Positions 46,995 to 59,227 of a stretch of 64,000 nt of DNA are shown here, piece by piece (the stretch's first letter is position 1; the number at the start of each line of letters is the position of its first letter). The stretch comes from Euglena gracilis (Eukaryota > Euglenida > Euglenophyceae > Euglenales): assembly GCA_039621445.1 (NCBI GenBank), contig CP154957.1, positions 16,748,595 through 16,812,594 of the forward strand, given 5' to 3'. A program made the translations under genes and the position numbers. Below the pieces are notes generated by a model that had not been told where the DNA came from, did no database searches, and was given only the letters and a program-made list of their open reading frames with translations.

Positions 46995-47399
46995 TTTTTG
47001 TAGTAAAGCATTTCATTTTTTGTCTTCATCATTACAATAATTATTGAACGTATTATGCAGTCAATGGTTTTTCACTTTGCGCCTTGTCCGGATGTCACGT
47101 GGAAACAATGTAGCTTTGTTCTTTTTTCTTTCCAGAAATGACTTCATTTGATTACATTTGAATTGGACTGGTATTCAATTTGTGGTGAGTTATTTATTTC
47201 AACTGGAATGTTTGCTGGATGGCATGCACTGGTTTTCCAGTATGTGGGGTTTTATGCACACATTTGGTGGAGCAAAAAGAGTCAGAAGCAGGTGAACAGG
47301 CCGGTCATGGATGTGCATGGTGATGGTGTTCATTGTCTGTAAAAGGAGGGTTGTAGCATGAGGAAATGGGACCCCATATTTTCCCTCTTTTTCAAATCC

Positions 47400-47960
47400 G
47401 CTGTTTGAAATCCCATTTTAATTCCCTAAAATTCTCAACCGTGACTCTGAAACAACCCAGGGGGTTCACCCAAAATTTCCAAACGTTAACACCCAGGGGA
47501 GTCCAGGCAAAATTTCCAACTGTGATTCTGAAAAAACCCAGGGAGGATCGAAGAAAATACTATAATTCTGGGGGGGAAAACCCCAGGAGGCCCAGGTAAA
47601 ATTCCCAACCATGACTCTGAAAAACCCAGGGGGGTCCAGCCAAAATTTCCAAACTTCAATACCCAGGGCAGCCAAAATTTTCAACCGTAATTCTGAAAAA
47701 TGCAGGGAGTTTCAGTCGCAACACGCAGCCGTGATTCTGAAAAAACCCATGGGGGGGGTCCAGCCAAAGCTTCCCAACCGTGAGTCTGAAAAAACCCAGG
47801 GGGTTCACCCAAAATTTCCAAACGTTGGCACCAGGGGAGTCCAGCCAAAGCTTCCCAACCGTGATTCTGAAAAAACCCAGGGGGGATCGAACAAGAACAT
47901 CCTGAAAATACCATAATTCTGGAAAAAAACACCCCGGGGGGCCCAGGTAAAATTCCCAAC
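47400..47960. repeat. minisatellite, unit about 45 bases, first array
   Basis: Repeats of AACCGTGATTCTGAAAAAAC, CCAGGGGGGTCCAGCCAAAA and TTTCC, with variable spacing. Further arrays: 49160-49385 (opposite orientation), 50640-50790, 51300-51700 and 52340-52640. The 45-base spacing and shared text show one family spread through intron-like DNA. Confidence 0.8.
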
Positions 47961-48177
47961 CGTGATCCTCCGGGGTGACCCCCCCCCCAGGGGGACTCAG
48001 CCGGACCCACCCTACCCAGCCGGGTCCACGACTAAAAAAACCCCTGGTTGAGAGGCAGGGGGGGGGGGGGGTAGGCTGAAGAAAGCCTGCTGGCTGGCTG
48101 GGCCAACCCTCAGGGGATGAAATTTTTTAAGCCTCGCCGTGTGTTCAAACCTGCTTTTTTGGCAAAAAAAAAAACAA

Positions 48178-48372
48178 TTGAAACTGGTCGGAATAAGCAC
48201 CCTCACTCTGGGAGAATCATTTGGACCCAAGCTGCTGGCGACTGCTGTTGAAAGATTGTCTCTCTACCACAGGCATCTTTTGAATTGTCTCAAGGAATCT
48301 TTTCAAAATCCCCATTACAAAAGATTGTTCAGCCCTGCGCAGATTCATGTTGGCAAACTGCAAGGAAAATAA
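48178..48372 (+). CDS. possible exon, unknown
   Basis: Open plus frame after a short A run: GESFGPKLLATAVERLSLYH then RHLLNCLKESFQNPHYKRLF, ending at TAA 48370. Balanced composition, no family match. Flanked by minisatellite and family-3 DNA. Confidence 0.3.
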   Translation: MKLVGISTLTLGESFGPKLLATAVERLSLYHRHLLNCLKESFQNPHYKRLFSPAQIHVGKLQGK

Positions 48373-48881
48373 TTCCCTTCAACTTCCGCTTGAAAAAAAA
48401 AACCCTTTCGCAAAACCCACCTGACAGATGGGATGCCCTTTAGCTCCTAGAAAAAAATTGCCCAACTGAAAAGAAGCCTGTTCTCCCCCCAAAAAAACTG
48501 TTCACAAAACCTGCAGCAGCATGTAATGAACGTGATAAACTCCTCGTGATCATCACCATCACCATCGCACCCAGTCCTTTCCAAAGGATGCCAGTAAAAG
48601 TGTTCCTGGGTGCTGGCCCCTGAATTGTCACGGTGAAACCATTTCTGGGTCATCGTTATAAAAAACAAACCTTTGACTGACCCCCCCCCAAAAGGGGGTC
48701 CCTCCAACTTTCATTGTGCCTGCACGTGTGTCTGTTGCCAACGGGGTAACCAACCACACTGTTGCCCCAATCAAGAGGGACCCAAAATGCCCCATATTTC
48801 TCCAGATGTTGGTTCCAAAGTCTCTTGCACACAAAAAAAAACTCTTAAAATTAAAATTCTCCCAACGCACCCATGTTGCAG

Positions 48882-49008
48882 ATGATGACCATTGTCTACC
48901 ATGATCACGATCGCGTCATCCACATGCCACCATGCGACACCATCATCTGCGGTCTCTCTGCTCCTCTGGACCCCTTCATCTTCGAGAGGTGTGTGACGAA
49001 GGACACCT
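48882..49008 (+). CDS. possible exon, unknown
   Basis: After acceptor CCCATGTTGCAG the frame reads MMTIVYHDHDRVIHMPPCDT then IICGLSAPLDPFIFERCV. A donor GAGAG|GTGTGT at 48990 precedes the in-frame stop. Protein-like but unrecognised. Confidence 0.35.
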
Positions 49009-51829
49009 AGATACCCCCACAGACCCAGCCGGAAAAAAAAGGTGCTGCTCTGACGGAGCTCCCCTTCCCTGAGGGATTGGCCCTCTACCCTGGAACCCCC
49101 GGGGGCATCCCATTTTGTCCAAAATGGCCGTTCGGGGGGGGGGGTAAAATCTTCCCAAACTTGGGCTTGGGGGGAACCACGGTTGGAAATTTTAGCTGCC
49201 CCCCATGGGTTTTTTTCCAGGATTACGGTTGCAAGTTTTGGAAGGGAAACCCCCCCTGGGGGTTTCCCTTCAGAATTACAGTTGGAAATTTTGGTTGCCC
49301 CCCTGGTTTTCTCAAAATCATGGTTGGAAATTTGACTATCACCCTGGGTCTTTTTTTTCCAGATTTGCAGTCGTGAATTTTGGCAGCCCTAAGCACCACC
49401 AAAAAAGTGTGGAGTTTTACATGAAACATTCAACACTATTTGAAAGAATTTTTCATCCACATTGGCATTGCACAAAACCTTGCCATCTTCCTTCAAGAAA
49501 TGTTCCCAACCCTCGGACATCACTTCTTTCCACAAAGAAAAACTGGGGGGTCACAAGGTACTAATCATTTTTCAATTAACCATCCAACCTTGCTGTGACT
49601 GCAATCCATTTTTTTTCACACAGGTTGTGAGGGTACGGGTTTTCCTGAAAATTTGTTTCTTAATCTGCTACTTTGCCCGACTCTGCAGACTGCCACTCTG
49701 CAGACTGCCACTCTGCTCAAATGCCACAGGCTCCACTGATGTGTGGTGCCCATTGTTGTGTTTTCTCACCGTATTCCCGTGATTCGGTTCCATGCAAGGC
49801 GTTGCTTGAGTTCCAGGAACCTGGGCCCAACCCAAATGTCAAACCAGGTGCCAAAAAGAACCCCCAACATCCAACACTATCCACAAAATTGAATAATGGG
49901 GGAAAAAACAATTTTCGACCCCACATTTTCCTGGGCCAACCCTTTTCCAACCAATGATTGCACATTTTTGGATTTTTTTTAACCCCCGAGCGAAAAATTC
50001 TGTTACTGTCCAGCTGCCTTTCATGCGGATGCAAATGAACGAAAATGATAGGGGTGAATGGTGTCCAGTGCTTTGAAAAAGGCTGCTATTGGGAAAAGTT
50101 GCTTGCAGGGTGCCCCCCCCCCGGGGTGAGGTGAAATTTCCTTTGCAACGCCCTGGCTCCGTGACACACAACACTGTCCCCTTGCAGTGTCTGTCAGGAT
50201 TTCTGAAATCTTGCTTACTTCCGTGGTCAATCCCCCCCCCAGCCATTTACAGCCAACAACAGGAAAAATGCGACCTGTCTGATTGCGGGAGTTTGGGGCG
50301 TGGAGCACAAACTATATTCCAAGCCGCTCTCACGCATCTCACTCGAAATCTCTGGTTTTGATGGTCCTACCCACAGGTCATCTGCGTGTGTCACCTCACC
50401 AAAAAACAACCAGACTGCATCGCTTCATCTGTTCATCCTTTTCGCGTTGTCATTGCTCCACAGGGCCTGACCCAGAGTAAGTTGAGAGCAGGGGTTTTTT
50501 TTAGGATTGGGGGAGAACCCCCCCCCACATAGGGCCCCCTGGGGGGGGGGTCCCGGGGGACCCACAAAAATCGCAAAAAGTGCTAAATAAAAATAGCACT
50601 TCACAATTTTCGGCGCCGAGAAGTATATCCCACTCCCCTTCTGAAAATCCCCCAGGGGGTTCAGCCAAGATTTCCAACCGTGATTCTGAAAAAACCCAGG
50701 GGCCCAGCCAAAATTTCCAACCGTAATTCTGAAAAAGGCAGGGGGTTTTAGCTGCAATCTCCTGCCGTGATTCTGAAAAAACCTTTAAACCACCCATTGC
50801 GTGCGGAATCCTTGACGGCTTGCAATTCACCTGCAAACGGAGCAACCTCCAATGCAGGTACACGCACATACGCCGTGTGTAAGGTCCTGCTTGGTCCCTA
50901 AGAATGTCATGCTGCTTATTCCTTACCCGAACGTGACAGCCCCCCCCCAAGAGACCAAAGTCAATTGCCAAGAGAAGCAATGTGAACGATGGCTTATTTA
51001 TTTACAGGTGCAGCACAACCACACAGCACGACAACCTGCACGGCGGCGCTCACCAGGGGTGAGGGCTCCCTGAGCCGACTGGGGTGAACACTTTCTTCAT
51101 TGAGTGTATTACTTGTGGTTTTCATTCGATGGGAGAGATGGAAGGGCAAGACACCAACGTGGCCACGAGCGGGCTGCACTGCGGTGGAGAACCATGGTGG
51201 GGGGGCCGAGCAGGTGCTCAGAGTGCTGTTGTCGGTGGAGGCGGGGGTGGGCTCAGCGTCTGCGGGTCCCGTTTGGTGACGAGTGCCTGTGGGACGTGCA
51301 CTAGGGGGGTCCAGCCAAAGCTTCCCAGACATGATTCTGAAAAATACCCAGGGGGATCCAACAAATATATCCTGAAAATACCCACAGTGATTCAGCCAAA
51401 ATTTCCAACTATAGTTCTGAAAAAGAAAACCCCAGGGGGGGCCTAGCCAAAATTCCCATCCGTTACTGTGAAAAAAACCAGTGCAGTCCAGCCAATGTTT
51501 CCAACCGTAATTCTGAAAAAAGCCCGGGGGGGTCCAGCCAAAGTATCCCAACCGTGAATCTGAAAGAACCCAGGGGCCCAGCCAAAATTTCTAACCACGA
51601 TTCTGAAAAAACCCAGGGGGGATCCAACAAAATATCCTGAAAATATCCACATGGATTCAGCCAAAATTCCAACCGTGACTCTGAAAAAACCCGGTGGGGG
51701 GGTTGCAGTTTCCCCCTTGAGGTGGGAGGGTGTTGTGTGTCTTGTTGTGCAGCCCAAAAAATCAAAGAAGTCGGGCTAGTTCAAAAAGATTGTGAAATAA
51801 AAGAATTTGGCTGTGTCCTAACTGGCTTG

Positions 51830-52250
51830 GACGGTGGAGGCAGACTGTGCTCATTTGGGCATATCATGGTGTGGTGCACATCTTGTCGAGAAGAAGTGAC
51901 ATCCGGCATGCAGGAGAACTGCGCGTGCACATCTTCATCGATAATCACCATGATCCTGACGGTCGTACAGGGGGTCATGATCTTCATCACGTGGTTTTTG
52001 TGTGCACTTTTTTGTGAGCAATATTTGAGTATGTCCATTCAACCCCCTGAACAAATGTTCAAAAAGAACAGGCCCAGAGGGGGAGGGTGGACGGTGGACT
52101 TCGCTCATTTGGGTATATCGGGGTGTGGTGCACATCTTGTTGAAGAATGACATCCAGCATGCAGGGGAACAGCGTGGGCACATCTTCATCGATAATCGCG
52201 ATGATCCTGACGATCGTACAGGGGGTGGTGATCTTCATCTGCAAAACAGA
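51830..52250. repeat. tandem duplication of a 160-base segment
   Basis: 51830-51995 and 52090-52240 share CTCATTTGGG.ATATC, GTGTGGTGCACATCTTGT, GACATCC.GCATGCAGG.GAA, ACATCTTCATCGATAATC and GTCGTACAGGGGGT. All frames stay similar between copies. On the minus strand IIDEDV and QDVHHT recur in both. Coding status is unclear. Confidence 0.55.
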
Positions 52251-52905
52251 CGGACGTGCGGACGTGTGTGCGGATGGCCGGGCTGGTGCATTCCTCTTGG
52301 GACTGCCCCCCCCATTATGTACCTCCCCCTCAAGGTACATAATGGGGGGCAATGGTAATTCTGAAAAAAAAAATCCAAGCGGGCAGCATAATTTCCAACT
52401 GTGGTTCAAAAAAAAACCCAGGGGGGCAGTAAAACTTCCAACTGTAATTTTGAAGAAAAAAAAAGCCTGGGACAGCTAAAAATTTTCCAAGTGTAATTTT
52501 CAAAAATCCTAGGGGGACAAAAATTCACAACCGTAATCCTAAAAAAAAATCCGGGGGGCAGCCAAAATTTTCACCAATTCTGAAAAACCCCATGGCGGCG
52601 GCTTTAATTTCCAACCGTAATTGTCAAAAAAACCGAGGGGGCGTGTTGTGGAGTTGTGGAGTGACGGTTCTTTGTCCAACCTTGGCCGTAGGTGAAAAGA
52701 ACTGTTTCAACCCATGCATCTTGGCCCGTGTTCAGCTTGCGATTCAGTGTAATAAGAAGAGGCTGGGCATGCTTAAAATTGGAGCTGCACAAAGGCTCGT
52801 GCGTACGGCATGTGCAGAATTTTGTATCCATTCCAGTCCTGAAATTGGGGAATCAGCAAGTTCGAGGGGAGGGAGCTGAAAATTACCTCAGAGGTGACCT
52901 CCTCT

Positions 52906-53140
52906 GGGGGGTCGGCACGCCGTGGCGAGCCGTCCGGCTAGGGGGAGGGGGGAGGGGGGTTTTTGGCCTGGCAAGGGGGTCCCGGATGGGGGGGGGAGGG
53001 GTGCGCGGGGGTTTTCCAAGAAAATTTTCTTTGGCGCGGCTGACATGGCGTGGCGAGGGGGTCTGAAAAGGGGGGGAGGGGGGGTAAAATGGCGTGGCGA
53101 GGGGGTCGGTGAGGGGGGGGGAGGGGTGTGCCGACCCCCC
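52906..53140. mobile_element. Harbinger-like MITE, 3-base target duplication TCT
   Basis: Perfect 13-base ends GGGGGGTCGGCAC / GTGCCGACCCCCC flanked by TCT on both sides. The inside repeats GGCGTGGCGAGGGGGTC. A 3-base duplication and G-starting ends are typical of PIF/Harbinger or CACTA elements. Confidence 0.7.
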
Positions 53141-53425
53141 TCTGCATTCACATCTTTCGTGAGCTGCACCACACCCTGACCGCCTTGAAAACAGAAGTCA
53201 TCAACGATGAATGGGCCAGCCACACAGGGTGGTTTGTCCATGGGGTCGTTTTGGAGGAGGACAGTTGACGGTGAGGTGAGAGTGACTTTTGTCCTCGGGT
53301 GTACGATCAGTACGAACTTGTCTGTTTCTGAATGAAATGCAATGGATAATTAAAAGGCAGAAGAGGGGAAAAACCTTCAGAGTAGCTGTGCCAAATCCTT
53401 TGTGTCGAGGGTCTCCTTTCATCAC

Positions 53426-53610
53426 CTGCCCCGTTTTCTGCATCTTCTTCCGGCTTTGTGATCCAGAAAGGAGCCATGTTTCCGCATGGATTTGGATTTG
53501 CAGGCGATGTAAACTCGCCAGGTTTTTTTTCTGAGCTTGACCTTCGAACAATTAAATCAGAGTTGCACTTCTCACATTTGCCCACCCGGCTGTCAATGCA
53601 GGCTTCATTC
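53426..53610 (-). CDS. spliced exon with CxxC motif, unknown
   Basis: Acceptor CCCTCCACAG, donor GGGGCAG|GTGATG. Reads NEACIDSRVGKCEKCNSDLI then VRRSSSEKKPGEFTSPANPN and MAPFWITKPEEDAENG. CEKC could be half of a zinc site. Its phase fits an upstream exon at about 53860-54000 (TSIESDFGTPPPKHMKFAGI, LILIDRFQRNEINVEQ). Confidence 0.45.
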
Positions 53611-53859
53611 TGTGGAGGGTTATCCAGCTGGCTGGAATCAAGTGCTGGTTGCCCCTGTTTTCTCCTCAACACGTCTGAAATTTTCCAAAATTTGATTTTG
53701 TAGTTCAACGTGGCGTATAAATGAAGTTGCAATTTCTGCTCCCCCCATTGACTGATTTTGCTTTTGGGAAAATGAGTGGGTGGATGAATCCCCCCCTTGC
53801 TGCAACTGAAAATGAGTGGCTCGATGACCCCCCCATTGAGCAACTGAAAACAGCCTGTT

Positions 53860-54005
53860 CAACATTGATCTCATTCCTCTGAAACCGGTCAATCAAAATT
53901 AGATGTTGCTTGTCACCAATCCCGGCGAATTTCATGTGCTTCGGTGGAGGGGTGCCGAAATCAGATTCAATGCTTGTCCTCTTCAATGCACGAGGGGGAG
54001 TCAAT
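53860..54005 (-). CDS. possible upstream exon of the 53.4 kb gene
   Basis: Reads PRALKRTSIESDFGTPPPKH then MKFAGIGDKQHLILIDRFQR. In-frame GT donors follow at INV or QAV. The region has balanced composition and no stop. Function unknown. Confidence 0.38.
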
Positions 54006-54616
54006 GAATGAGTTAATTTGTGATTTGAAAATTTGGCATTATTCTGAAGATGGACAATGTTTCTTCTTATCTTGTTTCTTATATAATGAAAAATTATTTT
54101 TGGCGCCATTAAACATGCAAAATTAAAGTGCAGGTAAATCAACAAACAGAAATTTTGCGTACTTGGACTCCCTGGTTCTCAGTTGGGCTGATGATGCAGA
54201 GGCCATTGCGGGCAGTCTGCGGACTGGAGGAGGAAAGGGACTAAACCAGGCAAATGGAAACATTCTCCTGAGAGGAGCAGCACCATTGTCAAATTTCTGC
54301 AAAACAGATCTGTATTCTCTTCTACCACCCTGGCACTGAAAGAATGTGGCGGCACATTGATTGTACGCAACATTGGCTACTGCAATTGGGTGTCACATTG
54401 GTGATCTACCACATGATGTGGCAATCCGAAGAGGTATGTTTTGTTTATTCTGCTTTTTTGTAAAGAAGGAAATGAGGAATATTTTCTGCAACCTGAATAA
54501 GAAAATGAAATGGACAATGTATCACCCCCGCAGACACCCTCCAGGCACCGTGGGATCCCAAAATGGCCACTCCACGGTGGGAGACAATTTTGGGGGGTCA
54601 AATTTTGCCTCCCCCC

Positions 54617-55079
54617 CTAGGAGGCTAGGCGCGCCGCTCGGGGGGGTCCGGGCCCCCCCCCCTCCCCCCCCCCCGCGCGGCCCCTGCGCGGCCGCCCGCG
54701 CGGCCGCTCGCCCCCCCCTGGACCCCCCCCTCCCCCCACTGTGCCTAGCATAGCCAAGAAAAAAAATTTTGGCGAAAAAATCGCGATTTTTTGAGGCCCC
54801 AAAATGACCAAAAATGACCATTTTCGGACACAAAATGGCAATTTTGGGGGCCGCGCGCTCTGCGCGCGGCCAAAAAAGCACTTTTTTGGTCAAAAATGGC
54901 CCAAAAATGACAAAAAATGACCACTTTTTGGACCCGAAAATCACCGATTTTAGGATGCGTTCCGCCCGCGCGGCCGCCCTCGGACCCCCCTCCCCCCCCC
55001 CCCCCCCCCCCCGGCCGCCCGCCGGGCCGCTCGCCCCCCCCCTCAGCCCCCCCCCCCCCGCTGTGCCTAGCCTCCCTAG
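54617..55079. mobile_element. TIR element with CTAGG(G)AGGCTAGGC ends
   Basis: Left CTAGGAGGCTAGGC, right GCCTAGCCTCCCTAG. Inside are long C runs with GCGCGGCC, a core hairpin GGCCGCGCGCTCTGCGCGCG GCC, and CAAAAATGACCATTTT repeats. Non-coding. Confidence 0.72.
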
Positions 55080-55981
55080 ACTGAACTTTCACTCGCCCCT
55101 GAATGGAAGGGGGTTCTGGACCTTCAGGGGAGGTTCAAAAAAAGGGGGGGTTCCAAAGCTTCAGGGGGGGTACTGAAAAAAATGCACAGATTGTGAATTA
55201 TACTTCTCTGGGGGGCGGGGGCAGATTGAATAAAAAATGCAGATTGTGGTGCAAAGTTTTCAGGAGGGCTGCCCTAAAAAAGTACGGATTGTGGCCCAAC
55301 TTTTCGGGGGGGGGGGGGACTGCCGAAAAACCCCTGCCCCCCCCCCCAATTAGCTAGCATCCAGGTTGCCAATTAAGGGGGGGGGGTCACTCATTTCAAA
55401 GGAAAATGGCTTCCAATAATGAGGGTTCCAATAATGAGGGTCAAGAAAGCAAACACAGTTGGAGTGAGCGTGTGGCAATGCGAGGGTGAGGGTGCAAGCA
55501 AGGTGAACAAACGTGTCAGTGCGAATGTGGCATCTCACGTGAGAAGTTCTGTCAATACAATATTCTTCACTCCTTGGGCTGCGTTTGAGGCTCCAGCAGT
55601 CAGTTAGGTCCACAAATCCACTGCTGATTGTATCAAATAATTTGCAACATCACGTGCAACATGTGAAACCTTGGAGTGTAAGCTTAACACTTAACACCTT
55701 TTTGATCTGTGCCCTGGGGGTGGGAGTATTGGAGTGGATGGGTGGGTTGGGGTCAGTCTAGTCTGGCCTAATGGACAGTTGTTGAAAAGTGGTGGGGGTT
55801 TGGGTCATAGAGAGAATCCACTTCTTTTCAAGTCAGAAGAGCCCTGGGGAGAGTGGCAGGTGGGTGGGTCTGCGACGGTGGGAGTCCAGCCTGCTGCTTT
55901 TTTTTTTGCCAGTGGTTTCCAGCCAGGTTTAAGTTGAATGCCGTGCATCTGCCCCCCTCCCCCATGTGCTAGATCTTCCAC

Positions 55982-56224
55982 CTGCCAGCCAGCATCTTTT
56001 TGAAGCCAGCGCACACTCAGGGGTGGCATCGGGGCCATTGGTGGCAGCATCGTTGTCGATGTTGCTCCCAAAATGATGTTTGTTGAAGATGACGCGCCCG
56101 AGGGATCTGAAAATTTAAAAAAAAGCGAAAGTATTTTTAAAATTTTCACAGATACCATTCGTAAACAGCTTTCGTCGAACAGGTGGGGACGTTCCCATAA
56201 CGGTCGGCCGGGATACTGGAATTC
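55982..56224 (-). CDS. two spliced exons, unknown
   Basis: Exon 56224-56156 (acceptor CTTTTCAG, donor GAATG|GTATCT) joins in phase 1 to 56106-55982 (acceptor AATTTTCAG, donor GGCAG|GTGGAA) across a 49-base GT-AG intron. It reads IPVSRPTVMGTSPPVRRKLF TND, then PSGASSSTNIILGATSTTML and PLSVRWLQKDAGW. Ser/Thr/Pro-rich; no family recognised. Confidence 0.42.
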
Positions 56225-56589
56225 CTGAAAAGTAATTGAAAAAATGGTTCTTTGCAAAATGTTTGAAGTGTTCATTTGCATTGTCTCTCTTTCTATTTTC
56301 TCCAAAGTCATCTAATTGCTCTGAAATTGCTCTTTTTTGGGTTGGGGAGTTGCTTTTCCTCCCGTTTGATTTTTTTCCTGATTGTTTGAATGTTTGCTTT
56401 GCCTTTGTCTCACAGGGCCTGAACGCACGAGCTGATCCCCAAGCGCATAGCTCAAACGGCATCATTCCGACATAAAGTTGTGTGTTGTGTTCCCTCGCTG
56501 GACACTTGCTCAGCTGCACATTGGTTCAGGTTTTCGTATTTCATTGCGTGGCTCAGTTGTGTGGTTGGTTTACTCTGTCCTTTCCTTGT

Positions 56590-57060
56590 GGGTTGGCTGC
56601 CCTGATCATTGGTGTAGGAACTGGGGGGGCGGGGGGGGCGACCGCCCCCCCCGAGATTTTTTCGCCCCCCCGAGAAAATTTTCAGAAAAGTTGTCTCTCG
56701 CCCCCCCCGACGCCCCCCCCGAATTTTTTAGTATTTTTTTGAACACGAGTTCCAACTGTTAGACATCGCTACCGTCTCGCCGCCCTTCGGGCGGCCAACC
56801 AAGCCCAAAACTCATGGATTTGAAGGGAAAATAGCACTACCGTCCAGCCGCCCTTCGGGCGGCAATGGATTTTTTTGTTCCATTCAAAATGGCCCGGAGG
56901 GGGCGGGTTTTGGGAGGCAATCTCTTTTGCTTGCCGCCCGTTGGCAGCTTCCAAATTATGATGGATTTGTGCAAGGTTGACGGCTTTTTTTTCTTTGAAC
57001 AAAAAAACATGTTTTTTTGAAGAAGAAAAAAACAAAAAAACGTCTTGGAGGGTTTGGGTG
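56590..57060. other. non-coding, GCCGCCCTTCGGGCGGC hairpins
   Basis: G and C runs at 56620-56720, then two copies of CGCCGCCCTTCGGGCGGC at 56779 and 56849. 57010-57075 repeats the AAGAAGAAAAAAACAAAAAA text seen at 40.65 and 45.13 kb. No gene seen. Confidence 0.5.
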
Positions 57061-57272
57061 AAAAAAAATTTTGAACATTTTTTATGTCTTACGTTGCACT
57101 AGTTGTGCACCGCCTTCGTTTATCACCCCGGATATGCCATAATGGCCATTATGCCATTCAATTTTCTTTTGCTTTGTGCATTTGCTTTTTTCTTTTTCTG
57201 AATCACTTCGGACGATGTGATGCAAGGAGGTTTCCAGTTTCAAAAGCTGTTTTAAACACACACAAAAATCCA

Positions 57273-57384
57273 ATTCACAAAATACAGCCTGTATTTTGTG
57301 AATACCCTATTCACGAATACAGCCTGTATTCGTGAATCCAAAATAACGCCCTGTATTTCGTGTTCACACCCACGAAATACAGGG
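57273..57384. repeat. three consecutive palindromes
   Basis: TTCACAAAATACAG / CTGTATTTTGTGAA, TTCACGAATACAG / CTGTATTCGTGAA and GCCCTGTATTTCGTG / CACGAAATACAGGGC follow each other within 112 bases. Arms of 13-15 bases are perfect. Confidence 0.85.
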
Positions 57385-57747
57385 CAAGCGCCGGGCCTCA
57401 ATTCATGGTTACAAAGGAATGAAGGGTCTGGAAAAACTGAAAAAAAAAAACGTCACTTTGATGACCAAAAAAATGACTTTGGAACTTTTTCCTCAAAAAA
57501 GGCCATTTTGCAAGGAAAAAGGCAATTTTTTCTTTTCCCAAAAAAAAAACATTCTTTTGCTTTTTTTTAAAAAAAAACATGTTTTTTTGTTGTTTTCAAA
57601 AAAAACGTCAACCCGGAATTTGCGCCATGATGCCAAAAAAATTCCACATTTTTTTGTCGCGTTCAATGCCTTCTTTCAAAAAAGTGCAACCGTCTCGCCG
57701 CCCGGGCAGCAAAAAGAAAACAACACACACACACACACAACATTGGT

Positions 57748-58147
57748 AAATAATACCCCCCCGGGGTATTATTTTTTTGCCCGAAGTCCCGGCCCGAGGG
57801 GGGGCATTATTTTTCCAAAATTTTCGAAATTTTTCGAAGTCCCGTAAAACCCAAAATAGCACCCAAAACCCCCTTTGGGGTCATTTTTTGCACTTTCTTC
57901 TGAAATTTACCATTTTTTGGAGGTCAGATGAGCCAGAAAAATCCATTTTTTTTTCATAATTTGTTGTCAGAAATTGTGATTTTTACCTACATTTTCAGGT
58001 CAAAAATCCAGGCCTTCAGCCCGAAACCAGGGGGGGGGGTATTATTTCGGCGGCCGAAGTCGGACCCCAAGGGGGGGGGGTATTATTTGGGGGGGGGTAT
58101 TATTTGGGGGGTATTATATGGGGGGGTATTATTTGGGGGTATTATTT
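57748..58147. mobile_element. TIR element with AAATAATACCCCCC ends
   Basis: Left AAATAATACCCCCC, right GGGGGGTATTATTT, the right one tandemly repeated four or more times. Subterminal CCCGAAGTCCCGGCC and GGCCGA AGTCGGACC are related. Core TTGGGGTCATTTTTTGC. Confidence 0.6.
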
Positions 58148-58439
58148 GGGGGGGGTTAACAGTTTTTTTTTGAGTCCGGCCGAGCCCCCTCCCCCCCCAC
58201 CCGGGGGGATCCCCCCAGGGGGGAGTGGGATATACTGAAAATTTTTGAAAAAGTGCTATTTTTAGAATTTTTCTGTTTATGGTCGGCGCTGACTTCGCTT
58301 CGGGCCCAGGATCTCGCCCCCCCCGAGAAAAAATTGTTTCTACACCGATGGCCCTGATGGTGCTTTTTTTTTTTTGACGGTTGTCGCCTTGCTTTTGCGA
58401 AATTCGTTCTGAAATTGAGGCAAGGGGATTTCCCCCCTT

Positions 58440-58990
58440 TTCGTGATTTTTTTGTTTTTTTCCCCTTCCCTTGTGGGCGAAGTTTTCGCTGAGGGGTTGG
58501 CCCCCCTTTTTTTCTGGTTCACGGCCCGGAAATTTGACCGCAGGCCTCCCCGCAACCAATTTTTTTTAATTCCCTCGCTCATGTCCCAGAATATTGACTC
58601 ATATCCCTCCCTTTTCTCTGGTTCGCTGGCCGGAAATTTCGCCGCAGGGCCCTGCCGTTTTTTTTTTTGGCGTTTGCGTGCCGCAATTTTGGGGTGGGGG
58701 GCGGCTGTCCTGTCCGTCGTTTGGGAATTTCAGGCCCCTCCCTATTTTTCCCCGGTGGTGGCGTGCCGGAATTTTTTCGGTGTGTGCCCCCCCTTTCTTT
58801 TGGTTACCTTGGCGGAATTTTGGCTTCAGGGCCCGGGGTTTTTTGGGTTGGTGTGCGGGTGAATTTTTCTTTCGTGTGCGGGGTCTCTTTTTTCTGTTTG
58901 ACTGGCCCGGAATTTTGTGCTTCAAGTCCGCCCTGTTTGGCGTGCCTGTTTGGCGGAATGTTCGTTCGTTCCCCCTCCGCTTTTCTCCCC
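58440..58990. repeat. irregular tandem repeat, TTTTTCTGGTT..GGCCGGAAATTT
   Basis: Seven or so diverged units of about 70 bases built from a T run, TCTGGTTCGCTGGCCGGAAA, TTTCGCCGCAGGGCCC. Frames are open in places only because of composition. Confidence 0.5.
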
Positions 58991-59227
58991 GTTTTCACCT
59001 GATGCCAAAACTGTTCCTTCGTTGGTGATACCCCCTTTCTCCAGTTCAATGGGGGTGTCTGGGACGCGGGGGGACGCGGGGGGGGGGGACGCGGGGGGGG
59101 GGGGGGCGCGGGGGAGACGCCCCATAGGTGGCCAAAATTTTGACTTAAGCCGGCGTTTGAGACGCCGGGCTCAGGACAGAACCGGCGTCCCCCCCCACAG
59201 GCTTCCGGACGCCGGTTCTGTCCTAAA

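Noticed and set aside
58443-59028. Three overlapping plus-strand frames of 110-145 residues
   Set aside because: They lie on an irregular tandem repeat of T runs and GGCCGGAAATTT and have no recognisable protein pattern.
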